Shown here: positions 1 through 7,989 of the stretch, one piece after another
Numbering within the stretch: position 1 is the stretch's first letter
Layout: every line of letters begins with the position of its first letter
DNA from: Brevibacillus sp.
GTDB lineage: Bacteria > Bacillota > Bacilli > Brevibacillales > Brevibacillaceae
Direction of reading: 5' to 3'
NCBI GenBank assembly: GCA_029240815.1
Contig: JARDZO010000019.1
Location: forward strand, 1-34,975
Length of the DNA: 34,975 nt
Notes under the pieces: generated by a model
Seen by the model: the letters and a program-made list of their open reading frames with translations, nothing else
Databases searched by the model: none
What the model was told of the DNA's origin: nothing
Program-made: the position numbers and the translations under genes

Positions 1-56
1 AGAAAAGGCTCGGCAATCTCTCCCCTGTCGAATACCGTGAAGCGATCGCCGCATAA
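1..56 (+). CDS. 3' end of IS3-family transposase (partial)
   Basis: Only the last 17 complete codons and the TAA stop (54-56) are in the window; the frame starts at base 3. They translate to KRLGNLSPVEYREAIAA, the C-terminal tail usual for the DDE (OrfB) transposase of the IS3 family, IS150-like group, where an LSPVEYR-type ending is characteristic. The catalytic domain lies outside the window, so whether the element is intact cannot be judged. The stop is followed within about 45 bases by what looks like the terminal end of the element. Confidence 0.75.
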   Translation, partial: KRLGNLSPVEYREAIAA

Positions 57-99
57 AAATTCACTCTTTTTTAGTGTCTATTTGACGGGGCTATGACCA
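1..99 (+). mobile_element. Right end of an IS3-family insertion sequence
   Basis: The transposase tail (1-56) is followed by a short noncoding stretch, and the bases around 74-99 (GTCTATTTGACGGGGCTATG followed by ACCA) have the look of an IS3-family terminal inverted repeat ending in CA. The exact boundary near 99 is a guess, because the left end and any target duplication lie outside the window. Confidence 0.55.
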
Positions 100-144
100 C
101 ACGACCCAGGCGGATTGGAAAAAGAGGAACACGCTTTTAAGCGT

Positions 145-440
145 CCACCTCTGGAAAACATCTTCGAGAGGTCTACTTTGGACGCGGTTCCGCTTTTGGA
201 ATGGAGCCGTACAGGAATGCCCCCGAGCAGTGTCCCTACCCAGCTTGAGCGTTTTCTCCTTTTTCCTCCTCTCCACTACAGTCCGAACTAAGGTTCCCAC
301 CTCTGAGAAGCATCTTCGAGAGGTCTGCTTTGGACGCGGTTCCGCTTTTGGAAGGGAGCCGTACAGGAATGCCCCCGAGCAGTGTCCCTACCCAGCTTGA
401 GCGTTTTCTCCTTTTTCCTCCCCTCCACTGCAGCCCGAAC
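145..440 (-). repeat. Tandem duplication of a 144-bp unit
   Basis: Bases 145-288 and 297-440 are two near-identical copies of a 144-base unit, separated by 8 bases (period 152). Each contains GCGGTTCCGC, a self-complementary stretch, and a hairpin close to the 145/297 end. Read on the minus strand the hairpin is ACCTCT-C-GAAG-ATG-CTTC-TC-AGAGGT in copy 2. In copy 1 CTTC is replaced by TTTT, which still pairs with GAAG through two G-U pairs. On the plus strand the same changes would give A-C mismatches. This favours an RNA read from the minus strand, though one pair of copies is thin evidence. Short open frames through the repeat show no protein-like character. It lies next to an IS end and could be a dispersed genomic repeat. 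Confidence 0.7.
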
Positions 441-536
441 GATAGAGGCACTTTTCTCCTACGAATTCGCTGCTTCGTCCACGGAATACCCAATACTTCG
501 CCGTACCTCGCACCGTAGAAACGTTTGCGATTTGCT

Positions 537-845
537 CTACTCTGATTTCATGTAACGATACATGGCATAATCTGTCCGCACTTTCCGGATGGCCAGCCAG
601 GCTGGCAGTCCTCTCGCTACCCACCGCAGCGCAGACATGATATTTTGCTCGTCCTCAAACTGCTCGACGATGACAACCGTTTTTTCATTGATATAATGCT
701 GCAGTTCTTCCCAGCCCATTTCCGAGTATGCATCACGCCCGTATGTTTTCAGATCCATAAAATCCTGGCGTTTGGGTTCTTTGATTTGCATGAGGCGACT
801 AATGGCTCTCGCGCAATCTGGGTGTATTGGTGGATGAGATGACAT
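537..845 (-). CDS. Small hypothetical protein (102 aa)
   Basis: I do not recognise this protein. It starts at ATG 843-845 with a weak purine-rich stretch (GAAGGGAAAAG) about ten bases upstream and ends at TAG 537-539. It has no signal peptide or membrane segment. The sequence is mixed-charge and probably mostly helical, with an aromatic and basic C-terminus (AWLAIRKVRTDYAMYRYMKSE region). It lies alone between the 144-bp repeats and the terminator of the MFS gene at 1027. Its composition is protein-like, so a real gene is more likely than not, but nothing indicates function. Confidence 0.5.
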   Translation of the reverse strand: MSSHPPIHPDCARAISRLMQIKEPKRQDFMDLKTYGRDAYSEMGWEELQHYINEKTVVIVEQFEDEQNIMSALRWVARGLPAWLAIRKVRTDYAMYRYMKSE

Positions 846-970
846 ACGTTCTTTTCCCTTCTTTCCTTCCTGAAAAGCCTAAAAGTCCCTCTCTACTGTT
901 CGTGATTCTGTTCACCCATTCCTCCCTGAGCACCGTTTCCCTGTGTGGCAATTCCTCCCTGACGAGACAA

Positions 971-997
971 AGCCCAGTACCACATAGGCACTGGGCT
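971..997 (-). terminator. Rho-independent terminator of MFS gene
   Basis: AGCCCAGT (971-978) pairs with ACTGGGCT (990-997), an 8-bp stem about 30 bases after the MFS stop codon. On the minus strand the stem is followed by TTTGTCTC, a weak T-tract, so termination may be incomplete. Confidence 0.6.
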
Positions 998-1026
998 CTT
1001 TCATTCCTCTATCCCTCAACATGCAT

Positions 1027-2352
1027 TCACTGAACGGTCGTGACCGGTTTATGATCGACTTTCCGACGCAGCCACGGACCTTTTCCTGCAAACAGACACG
1101 GAATGTAGATAATGACTCCAACTCCCACCGCGATCCATAGCCAAGTATCCCAGCCGGAAGCGGCAACCACCAGAGGAGCAATCAAAGTATTTAAGATACC
1201 CATCACTTTGGACACCAGACCAAACACCGCCCACGCAGAGGATTGCAGAGAAGGGTTGATATCCTCCGCGTTTTCTGAGAACAAAGCACACCATGGTCCA
1301 TAGGCGATACCGATCAGACCACCGAGAATAGAGGTGTAAATCATCATGGCACCATCTGAAATCTCCTTGCCAAACAGCGAGAGAAAGAACAGCATATAGA
1401 GCCCGAACAGGATAGTACCGGTCAGCGAAACGATTTTACGAAGCTGCAAACGGTCAGAGACCCAGCCGGCAATCAGCAGTGTCAGCAGGTTGAACAACCA
1501 GAAATACTTGGCGATAGATGCCGCCGCGTGCGGTTCATAACCGAATGCGTCTACCAGCATTTTCGGTCCGAACGAAGCGATCGTTAAATAGGTGAGCAAA
1601 AAGAAGGAGATACCGATGCAGAGCATCCAGATGTGGGGAATCCCCAAAATATCGCGCATCTTCGGTTTGACCACGGCCTTTTTGTCCGCTGCCGCTTTTT
1701 TGTTTAGCTCATCTTCATCCTCAATGACATGGGCACGAAGCTTCGGTGAAAGGTCCCTGATATTAAACATGATGACGATCGCAGAAACGGTTGCCACCGT
1801 TCCTCCAATGATAAACTGCGACTGCCAGGTCTGATAGATCGGGAGTGTCCACCCTGCCATCGCGGCGGCAAAGAAGTTGGAGCCAACCGGACCAAACGTC
1901 CAAAAGCCGAAAGCGAGAGCGCGTCCCAGCCGCGGCGAGAAGTCACGCACCAAGCCTGCCGTCGTTCCCAGAGCAAGACCATCGACGAACGCGAGCAAAA
2001 TGCGCAAGAGCAAAAGCTCCGACAGCGTGCTGACCAAAGCCATGCAAAAGACGCAAACAGCGGTGAGGAATAAGCCAGGAACCAGAAAGCGGACACGGCC
2101 GTATTTGTCTGACAAAGGCGCGACGATCAGTCCCGAAATGGCGGAGGCAATGACGGAGATCGCGGATACGACTCCGTACTGGGCAAGAGTAATGTCCAGG
2201 TCATTTAACAACAGCGGCAGCACCGGAGCGATCTGTGCTTCGTAGGATGCGATAAAATTGGCGAGAATGGCGATAAATAATAACCAGATCCGTTTCCCTC
2301 CGACTGGATATTCCGTGAGTTCCCGGGACAGTAATCCCGTGCTTTTTGGCAT
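1027..2352 (-). CDS. MFS transporter (441 aa)
   Basis: This is a twelve-helix major facilitator permease. Two six-helix halves are separated by a charged cytoplasmic loop around residues 205-235 that is rich in Lys, Asp and Glu. The MFS motif A is present after helix 2 (PLSDKYGRVRF). Members of this type carry organic acids and related small molecules; the substrate cannot be read from the sequence. The start is ATG 2350-2352 with a perfect AAAGGAGG nine bases upstream. It lies 154 bases downstream of the acyl-CoA synthetase stop. With no clear terminator in that gap it may be the last gene of the catabolic operon, or be expressed from its own promoter near the cre-like element at 2372-2388. 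Import of the acid substrate is the likely role by context. Confidence 0.9.
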   Translation of the reverse strand: MPKSTGLLSRELTEYPVGGKRIWLLFIAILANFIASYEAQIAPVLPLLLNDLDITLAQYGVVSAISVIASAISGLIVAPLSDKYGRVRFLVPGLFLTAVCVFCMALVSTLSELLLLRILLAFVDGLALGTTAGLVRDFSPRLGRALAFGFWTFGPVGSNFFAAAMAGWTLPIYQTWQSQFIIGGTVATVSAIVIMFNIRDLSPKLRAHVIEDEDELNKKAAADKKAVVKPKMRDILGIPHIWMLCIGISFFLLTYLTIASFGPKMLVDAFGYEPHAAASIAKYFWLFNLLTLLIAGWVSDRLQLRKIVSLTGTILFGLYMLFFLSLFGKEISDGAMMIYTSILGGLIGIAYGPWCALFSENAEDINPSLQSSAWAVFGLVSKVMGILNTLIAPLVVAASGWDTWLWIAVGVGVIIYIPCLFAGKGPWLRRKVDHKPVTTVQ

Positions 2353-2371
2353 TTTTCGTCGCCTCCTTTAA

Positions 2372-2388
2372 TGGTAAAGCGCTTACAA
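2372..2388 (-). promoter_or_regulatory. Possible cre (CcpA) site before MFS gene
   Basis: TTGTAAGCGCTTTACCA on the minus strand fits one half of the catabolite-responsive element consensus (TGTAAGCGCTT) but loses the closing CA. It sits directly upstream of the ribosome binding site, a usual place for CcpA roadblock or repression. The match is imperfect and there is no other evidence. Confidence 0.35.
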
Positions 2389-2506
2389 AACCAAAGGATA
2401 AGAGCATACTCAAACGAAACGCACCGAGTCAGCAGCGTTGCATTTTGGAGTCAATGGCGTCCAGCTGACCCTTTCTCAGACCAAGCCGAACGCCACGAAA
2501 GGAATG

Positions 2507-4666
2507 TTATTGGGAGACGACTCTATCCGTTTGTTTCCACTTTATCAAGGCATCGAGCGCCTCGACCTGCGCACCATGCACCCACAGCGGATTGATTTCC
2601 AGCTCCTCCAGGCTTTGCTTTGCAGAGATCGCTAACTGGCTCACCTTGTAGATCGCATCCGTTACCTGCTCCAGATCGGCAGCGACTCGCCCCCGTGTCC
2701 CTTTCAGCAGGGGAATGCCGCGCAGCTCTTCCAGCATCGTCCTGATCTCATCGCGTTCAACCGGCAATACGCGCAGGCTGGTATCCTTGAACACCTCGAC
2801 AAAAACGCCGCCGATCCCCACTGCCAAAACCAAGCCCCACAACGGGTCATTGACAATCCCCACCAATAGCTCTGTTCCTGCTGGTCGCATCGGGCTGACG
2901 AGCATGCCTTCGATCCGGCTGCCTGGCGCTCGTTTCTGGACATTTGCCAGTATCTCCTGATAAGCATTTGCCACTTCTGCTTCAGAAGCCAGTCCCAGCT
3001 TCACGCCGCCGATGTCGCTTTTATGGGCGATATCCTCCGATTGGATTTTCATCGCCACCGGGTAGCCTACCTGCTCGGCTGCTGCGATCGCTTCATCCAG
3101 CTTTGTGGCAAGCAAGCCAGGGACGACTGGCACCCCGTGCTCCTCCAAGAACTTCCGCGCCTGGAATTCGGACCATTCGCCGTCAGACACGTCTATGGAC
3201 AACTCGGCAACAGGTTGAGCTTTGTTTGCAGCAGACGCTTTGTTTGCCCGATATTTTTCGTTCCACCAGACCGCTTTTCCGAGCGCGGTGAGTCCGTGCT
3301 CCATACCTCCGACAAAATGAAGGCCGTACATATCTGCCACCTTCTGCCCAAATGGTGTCATCTCCAACGAAGTGTTCATCACGAGGATGATCGGACACGC
3401 AGCATTGTTGACGATTTTGGACAGCTCTTCATACTGCTCGTATACAGGTGCTACGTCTTCTGGCTCTACCCTAGGCGGGTCTACCAGCGAGATGATGAAG
3501 TCCAGCTCAGGGTCCTGGGATACTGCCGCCAAGGCCCGCCGCATCAAGGTTCTGTCGACCACGACATACCCCGTCACATCCAGCGGATTGTGTACGGTGG
3601 AAAAGCTGGGGACGATCTCTTTAAGTGCTTGCACCGTTTGCGGCGAAAACTCTGGCAGCTCGATCTGCTCATCTGCAGAGCGGTCTGACAAAATGTCGCA
3701 GGCTCCTCCCGAAGGTGTGACGACTCCCATCCTGCGTCCAAACAACGGCGGGGTATAACCCAAAAGTCCAGCCGTCGTGAGCAAATCCTCCAACGAATTG
3801 ACGCGAATGACACCAAGCTGACGGAACGCCGCGTCATTGACGGCATCATCCCCTACCAATGCGCCGGTATGGGCCATCGCTGTATGGGCGCTCTTTTCAC
3901 TGCGACCGATCTTGAGGGCAACAATCGGCTTGCCGTACTGCAGCGCTTTTTTGGCTACCCGCGCAAATTCTTCGGGCTGTCTGATCGACTCCAGGAACAG
4001 GGCGATTACCTTGGTGGATTCATCCTCAATCAAGTAATCAATGATATCAGTGGCGGAAACCATCGTTTCGTTGCCCATGGCCACCAGGAAGCTCAGCCCT
4101 ACATTACGTGCCTGCGCCAGTGTCATAATCGAGCTGGCCAGCGCCCCGCTCTGCAGAACCACACCTACCGGTCCAGCCTTAAGCGGCGGGGTAATCGGCA
4201 AACCATAAGGCGTCAAGCTCGAGGTCACGTTGACGAATCCGTTTCCATTTGGCCCCAGAATCAGCTGATCATGCTCTTTCGCAAAGGCAAGCAGCTCCTG
4301 CTCCAGCTTCATCCCCGCTTCCCCCAGCTCGCTAAAACCGGCTGTCAGCAAGACCAGATTGCGGATTTTTTTCTGCGCCGCTTCCTTCATCACTTGCATG
4401 ATGTGGCTGGAAGGGACCATGACATAGGCCAAATCGATCGAATCCTCAATATCTAAGAGAGAGTGATAGGCTTTCTGCCCGTGCACGACATCTCGATTAG
4501 GATTGACGCAGTAAATTTCACCGCTAAAGTTCATAATCTTCAGATTTTTATAAGTAAAAACGGACCACATCGATTTGTCTGTCGCCCCGATCAGAGCTAC
4601 ATTGCGAGGATGGAAAAAATCCCGCAAACGTTCGGGGGATACGGCTACTTTTGCATTTCCACTCAA
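2507..4666 (-). CDS. NDP-forming acyl-CoA synthetase (719 aa)
   Basis: This protein resembles the single-chain NDP-forming acyl-CoA synthetases of the succinyl-CoA synthetase superfamily, which make an acyl-CoA from acid, CoA and ATP (giving ADP) through a phosphohistidine. An N-terminal CoA-binding domain (about 8-140, VALIGAT near 24-30) is followed by two ligase-CoA domains with the phosphohistidine loop MAHTGALVGDD (His near 266), and an ATP-grasp domain fills the C-terminal third (about 490-715). Length is normal for the fused family. The open frame reaches GTG 4673-4675, but that codon overlaps GGAGG (4675-4679). TTG 4664-4666 lies 8 bases after GGAGG and is the better start. It lies 37 bases after the DUF35 gene. 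Its likely job is to activate the acid degraded by the upstream enzymes. Confidence 0.88.
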   Translation of the reverse strand: MSGNAKVAVSPERLRDFFHPRNVALIGATDKSMWSVFTYKNLKIMNFSGEIYCVNPNRDVVHGQKAYHSLLDIEDSIDLAYVMVPSSHIMQVMKEAAQKKIRNLVLLTAGFSELGEAGMKLEQELLAFAKEHDQLILGPNGNGFVNVTSSLTPYGLPITPPLKAGPVGVVLQSGALASSIMTLAQARNVGLSFLVAMGNETMVSATDIIDYLIEDESTKVIALFLESIRQPEEFARVAKKALQYGKPIVALKIGRSEKSAHTAMAHTGALVGDDAVNDAAFRQLGVIRVNSLEDLLTTAGLLGYTPPLFGRRMGVVTPSGGACDILSDRSADEQIELPEFSPQTVQALKEIVPSFSTVHNPLDVTGYVVVDRTLMRRALAAVSQDPELDFIISLVDPPRVEPEDVAPVYEQYEELSKIVNNAACPIILVMNTSLEMTPFGQKVADMYGLHFVGGMEHGLTALGKAVWWNEKYRANKASAANKAQPVAELSIDVSDGEWSEFQARKFLEEHGVPVVPGLLATKLDEAIAAAEQVGYPVAMKIQSEDIAHKSDIGGVKLGLASEAEVANAYQEILANVQKRAPGSRIEGMLVSPMRPAGTELLVGIVNDPLWGLVLAVGIGGVFVEVFKDTSLRVLPVERDEIRTMLEELRGIPLLKGTRGRVAADLEQVTDAIYKVSQLAISAKQSLEELEINPLWVHGAQVEALDALIKWKQTDRVVSQ

Positions 4667-4703
4667 TACCCACACCTCCAGTTCAATTCAACCTGATCCG
4701 TAG

Positions 4704-5102
4704 CTAGACTAGCTTGAAATACGGCAGAGTGAGGTCATCGTCCACCTTCTCAAAGGTGACCGTCACGGGTTTGCCGATGGCAATGTCCTCCCGATTTCCA
4801 ATGATCCGCGACATCATCCGAACGCCCTCAGCCAGCTCGACAATCGCAACGACAAAGGGAGCTTGATCAGCAAATGGTCCAAACGCCCGATGAACAACCG
4901 TATAGCTGTAGATATTGCCCTGCCCGCTCGCCTGCGTCCATGAGACCTGATCGGAAAAGCAGTGCGGACATAAGAGCCGCGGATAAAAAATGTGCTTGCT
5001 GCAGTCATCGCAATGCTGGATCAATAGCTCGTTGTTATTCAAGCCATCCCAATATGGTTTGGAATCGCTATCGACCACCGGCTTTGGAATTTGGCCCGCC
5101 AT
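4704..5102 (-). CDS. DUF35 Zn-ribbon/OB-fold protein (132 aa)
   Basis: This is a DUF35-family protein: an N-terminal helix, a rubredoxin-like zinc ribbon with C31-x2-C34 and C45-x2-C48, then an OB-fold beta domain (about 55-130). Family members are non-catalytic partners of thiolase-like enzymes, as in BbsA with BbsB in toluene degradation and the DUF35 part of ChsH2 with Ltp2 in steroid side-chain degradation, where they help bind acyl-CoA or shape the active site. The ATG (5100-5102) follows the thiolase TAA (5104-5106) by a single base, with the GGGGAGGG ribosome binding site inside the thiolase coding end. The two are therefore translationally coupled and very probably form a complex. Confidence 0.9.
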   Translation of the reverse strand: MAGQIPKPVVDSDSKPYWDGLNNNELLIQHCDDCSKHIFYPRLLCPHCFSDQVSWTQASGQGNIYSYTVVHRAFGPFADQAPFVVAIVELAEGVRMMSRIIGNREDIAIGKPVTVTFEKVDDDLTLPYFKLV

Positions 5103-5103
5103 G

Positions 5104-6255
5104 TTAATCCCTCCCCAGAATAACAGTTGATGTGGATGAGAGGACGCCGCCCGTTCCGTTGACTAAAGCCAGCTTGGCGTTCTGCACCTGACGCTCTCCG
5201 CCTTCACCCCTGAGCTGGCGAGCTGCCTCGATCAGCAAAAAGATTCCGTACATGCCTGGATGGGTATAAGAGAGTCCTCCGCCGTTGGTATTCATCGGGA
5301 ACGCCCCGCCCGGTGCCGTTCTTTGTCCGCTGACAAACGCCCCGCCCTCACCAGGCTTGCAGAAGCCGAGCGCTTCCAAGGTGAGCAACACCGTGATGGT
5401 AAACGAATCGTAAATCTCGGCCACATCGATTTCGTCATGCGTCACGCATGCCATCTCAAAGGCGCGGAGGCCGGATTCACGCGCTCCGGTCATCGTCAAA
5501 TCAGGCATGTTGGCAATGGAATTGTGCGTATGCGTCTCCCCGTGTCCAAGAATCCAGACCGGCCGCTTCTTCGCCCGAGCCGCTGCGCGTGCTGATGCGA
5601 CTACTACAGCCCCTCCTCCATCCGTCACCAGGCAGCAGTCTAGAAGATGCAGCGGCTCTGCAATCATCCGGGAGTTCAGGACATCCTCGATCCCGATCGG
5701 CTCGCGCATCATCGCTTTTTCGTTTCGCATCGCCCATTTGCGCGTAGCCACTGCGATCTCTGCCAGCTGCTCCGATGTTGTCCCGTACTGATGCATGTGC
5801 CGCATAGCAGCCAACGCATAGGCACCGACTGTCATCGGCAAGCCAAAGGAACGCTCATACTGCTCGGTGAGAGGCGCAAAGGGAATTGCAGCGCCGCGGG
5901 CTGGATTGGAACGCTGGGTGCTGCCATAGGTGATCAGCGCGACATCGAACAATCCTGCTCGAATCCCTGCCAATGCATGCCCTACATGAGACTCAAACGA
6001 CGACCCGCCAATGTTGGTCCCGTCCGTGAATTTGGGCTTGATGCCCAAATATTCGCCCAGCATTAGATTGGGTGCCCAGGCCCAGTTTCCGGCCGTAAAG
6101 AGTGCATCCACATCGTCTTTTGTAAAACCGGCATCATCCAGCGCCGCTTTTGCCGCCTGCGCCTGCAATTGCAGCACGTTTTTACCTGGCACCAAGCCTA
6201 GATCAGACTCGGCGACCCCCACAATCGCCGCTATACGCTCGGATTTCAAAATCAC
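5104..6255 (-). CDS. Thiolase-like protein lacking nucleophilic Cys
   Basis: A thiolase-fold protein (383 aa) of the non-classical, SCP2/lipid-transfer type. Segment 79-92 (GTNIGGSSFESHVG) is where thiolases carry the nucleophilic Cys, but there is no cysteine in it. The second classical Cys region reads NGTGGVLSS (366-374), also without Cys. The histidine motif survives as YTHPGMYG (330-337), and EIYDSF (280-285) is typical of the subfamily. Such Cys-less members include Ltp2, an aldolase that splits beta-hydroxyacyl-CoA by retro-aldol reaction with a DUF35 partner. Here too DUF35 is the next gene, coupled by one base. A retro-aldol or other C-C lyase role is therefore more likely than thiolysis. 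The start is GTG 6253-6255, or TTG 6247-6249, which is better spaced (9 bases) from GGGGG. Confidence 0.85.
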   Translation of the reverse strand: MILKSERIAAIVGVAESDLGLVPGKNVLQLQAQAAKAALDDAGFTKDDVDALFTAGNWAWAPNLMLGEYLGIKPKFTDGTNIGGSSFESHVGHALAGIRAGLFDVALITYGSTQRSNPARGAAIPFAPLTEQYERSFGLPMTVGAYALAAMRHMHQYGTTSEQLAEIAVATRKWAMRNEKAMMREPIGIEDVLNSRMIAEPLHLLDCCLVTDGGGAVVVASARAAARAKKRPVWILGHGETHTHNSIANMPDLTMTGARESGLRAFEMACVTHDEIDVAEIYDSFTITVLLTLEALGFCKPGEGGAFVSGQRTAPGGAFPMNTNGGGLSYTHPGMYGIFLLIEAARQLRGEGGERQVQNAKLALVNGTGGVLSSTSTVILGRD

Positions 6256-6264
6256 TCACCCCCG

Positions 6265-7509
6265 CTAAACTGTTTTCTGAACTGAATTTGATTGTTGGTG
6301 TGCCGATATCTTCTTCTCTCGGTATGTCCAGATCAGGAAGGCACCGACCGTCAGGAGCAATAGTCCTCCGGAGAAGAAAAACGGACTGCTCGCATGCAGA
6401 GAAAACAACCATCCGGCAATCAACGGCCCCAGCGTGCGCCCCAAGCTACCCACCGTGTTGTAGGAACCAAAACCGCTGCCCTGCAATGCTGCCGAGATCC
6501 GCAATGAGATGCCTGTCGTAATCGAAGGAAAAGCAAGACCGCGACAAAGGGAAAGGAGCGCCACTGCGCCAAACGCCCACACCAACAAATGAGATAGTCC
6601 CAGGAGAAAGAAACCGACGGCCCCAAAGGAAAAACCAATCACAATCGTCATCATGTCTCCGTAGCGGGTAAAAATGCGGGCAAAGACTGTTGCCTGCGCA
6701 AGCGCACTCACCCCTGCATTCATCATGAACGCCCAGCCCGCCATCGTCTGCGTCGACTGCAGCGGTCCTGTGATGTAGTAGGATAGCGTAGAAGAAATAC
6801 TTGCGTCCGCCAACGCGATGATAAACGATCCGAACAGAAGCGGCGCGATCATTTTGTTTTTCAGCAGCAAGCCTAATCGTTTTACCCCAGCCACCCAAGC
6901 GTTGCCTTTATTCGCTTCCGGGCGGAAGGCTTCAGAAGCCCCTTCCCCAAGCTTGCTCCCTCGCGGCAAAAAGCGCATCGCCAAGAGTCCGTTGAGAATC
7001 GAAAGCAGCCCGACGCTGACAAACGGTACCCCGATACCAAAGATACTGAGAAAAGCTCCAACAGGCGGTCCAAAAATAAAACCGATGCCATTAATCGAGC
7101 CCATATAGCCCAGAATCCGCGGCCTTTCTTCTGGTCGTGTCAGTTCTGTCACCAACGCCATCGATGACGGGGAAACCGCTGATGCCATTACCCCGGCTAG
7201 AAAGCGCAGGACAAGCAATACCGAGATATTGGGTGCCAGCGCCAAGAGTGCTGATGATAGGCCATAGCCGACTATGCCCATGATCAAAACGGGTCGACGG
7301 CCGAACCTATCACTCGCAGCACCCCAGAGAAAGCTGGAGAACAGGGACGCCACAGAGAATACCGAGATCGCCAGTCCCATCTGCAGGGGCGTAGCACCCA
7401 AATGCTGCGATAAAAAGGGCAAGGTGGGCAAGATTACCCCAAACCCCAAACTGGTGAGAAACATGGTTGAGAGCAGTAGCCAAATGGAAGCCTTTCGCGT
7501 GAGATCCAC
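6265..7509 (-). CDS. MFS transporter, DHA1-like (414 aa)
   Basis: Twelve-helix major facilitator permease with motif A between helices 2 and 3 (GAASDRFGRRPVL), a proline- and glycine-rich helix 5 region (GFIFGPPVGAF) and a cytoplasmic linker around 185-215. These fit the drug:proton antiporter-1 group; by position inside the operon an organic acid or its metabolite is as likely a substrate as a drug. GTG 7507-7509 is the first possible start because an in-frame TGA (7516-7518) lies just upstream. The AGAGGG ribosome binding site abuts the GTG with no spacer, which is odd, and the next ATG (residue 16) has no such site. It lies 28 bases after the MaoC gene and 9 bases before the thiolase-like gene. 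Confidence 0.88.
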   Translation of the reverse strand: MDLTRKASIWLLLSTMFLTSLGFGVILPTLPFLSQHLGATPLQMGLAISVFSVASLFSSFLWGAASDRFGRRPVLIMGIVGYGLSSALLALAPNISVLLVLRFLAGVMASAVSPSSMALVTELTRPEERPRILGYMGSINGIGFIFGPPVGAFLSIFGIGVPFVSVGLLSILNGLLAMRFLPRGSKLGEGASEAFRPEANKGNAWVAGVKRLGLLLKNKMIAPLLFGSFIIALADASISSTLSYYITGPLQSTQTMAGWAFMMNAGVSALAQATVFARIFTRYGDMMTIVIGFSFGAVGFFLLGLSHLLVWAFGAVALLSLCRGLAFPSITTGISLRISAALQGSGFGSYNTVGSLGRTLGPLIAGWLFSLHASSPFFFSGGLLLLTVGAFLIWTYREKKISAHQQSNSVQKTV

Positions 7510-7537
7510 CCTCTTTCATGCAAGACAAGAGGGATGG

Positions 7538-7963
7538 TCAGGCGGTCTGATAGTACGTAAGCGCCGCTTCCCCGACTGTTAAGGCTTTTCCCTCTTCTCG
7601 TTCAATACGAACTTCCAGATCGACAGTACGCCCGGCCTCGTCCTTGGCTACCACTTTTGCGTGGCAGGTCAGTACATCTCCGGGAAAAACCATTCCGGCA
7701 AAACGCACTTTCAACCGGCTCACAAACCCATGCGTTCCTACGATCCCGGCAGCATGCTCTGCGAGAAAGCCCATGCTCAGCATGCCGTGTGCGATAACGC
7801 CAGGAAGTCCTACCTTGCGCGCCGTCTCGTCATCCGTATGAATCGGATTAAAGTCTCCGGAAGCTCCTGCGTATTTAACCAACTGCACTTTATCAATAGC
7901 GGTTTGAATCAATGGTTCCAACTTCTGTCCTACCTCGATTTCGTCCCAACGAATCGACTGCAT
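7538..7963 (-). CDS. MaoC-family enoyl-CoA hydratase (141 aa)
   Basis: A single hotdog-fold protein of the MaoC/R-hydratase family, which adds water to trans-2-enoyl-CoA. The catalytic pair is visible in GDFNPIH (residues 36-42: Asp37 and His42), and GLPGVIAHGML (52-62) is the conserved oxyanion segment. Length is typical of one hotdog unit. The start ATG 7961-7963 has GGAGG seven bases upstream. It lies 26 bases after another hotdog gene that lacks the catalytic His. Together they probably form a heteromeric hydratase such as ChsH1-ChsH2 or mycobacterial HadAB, with this chain carrying the active residues. Confidence 0.9.
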   Translation of the reverse strand: MQSIRWDEIEVGQKLEPLIQTAIDKVQLVKYAGASGDFNPIHTDDETARKVGLPGVIAHGMLSMGFLAEHAAGIVGTHGFVSRLKVRFAGMVFPGDVLTCHAKVVAKDEAGRTVDLEVRIEREEGKALTVGEAALTYYQTA

Positions 7964-7989
7964 TGGCTATCCTCCCTTCCTGATCAGCC

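Noticed and set aside
91..624. Short open frames within the 144-bp repeats (91-300, 236-493, 330-518, 388-624)
   Set aside because: They owe their existence to the repeat, have arbitrary starts without ribosome binding sites, and differ in frame between copies; the element is better read as RNA or noncoding.
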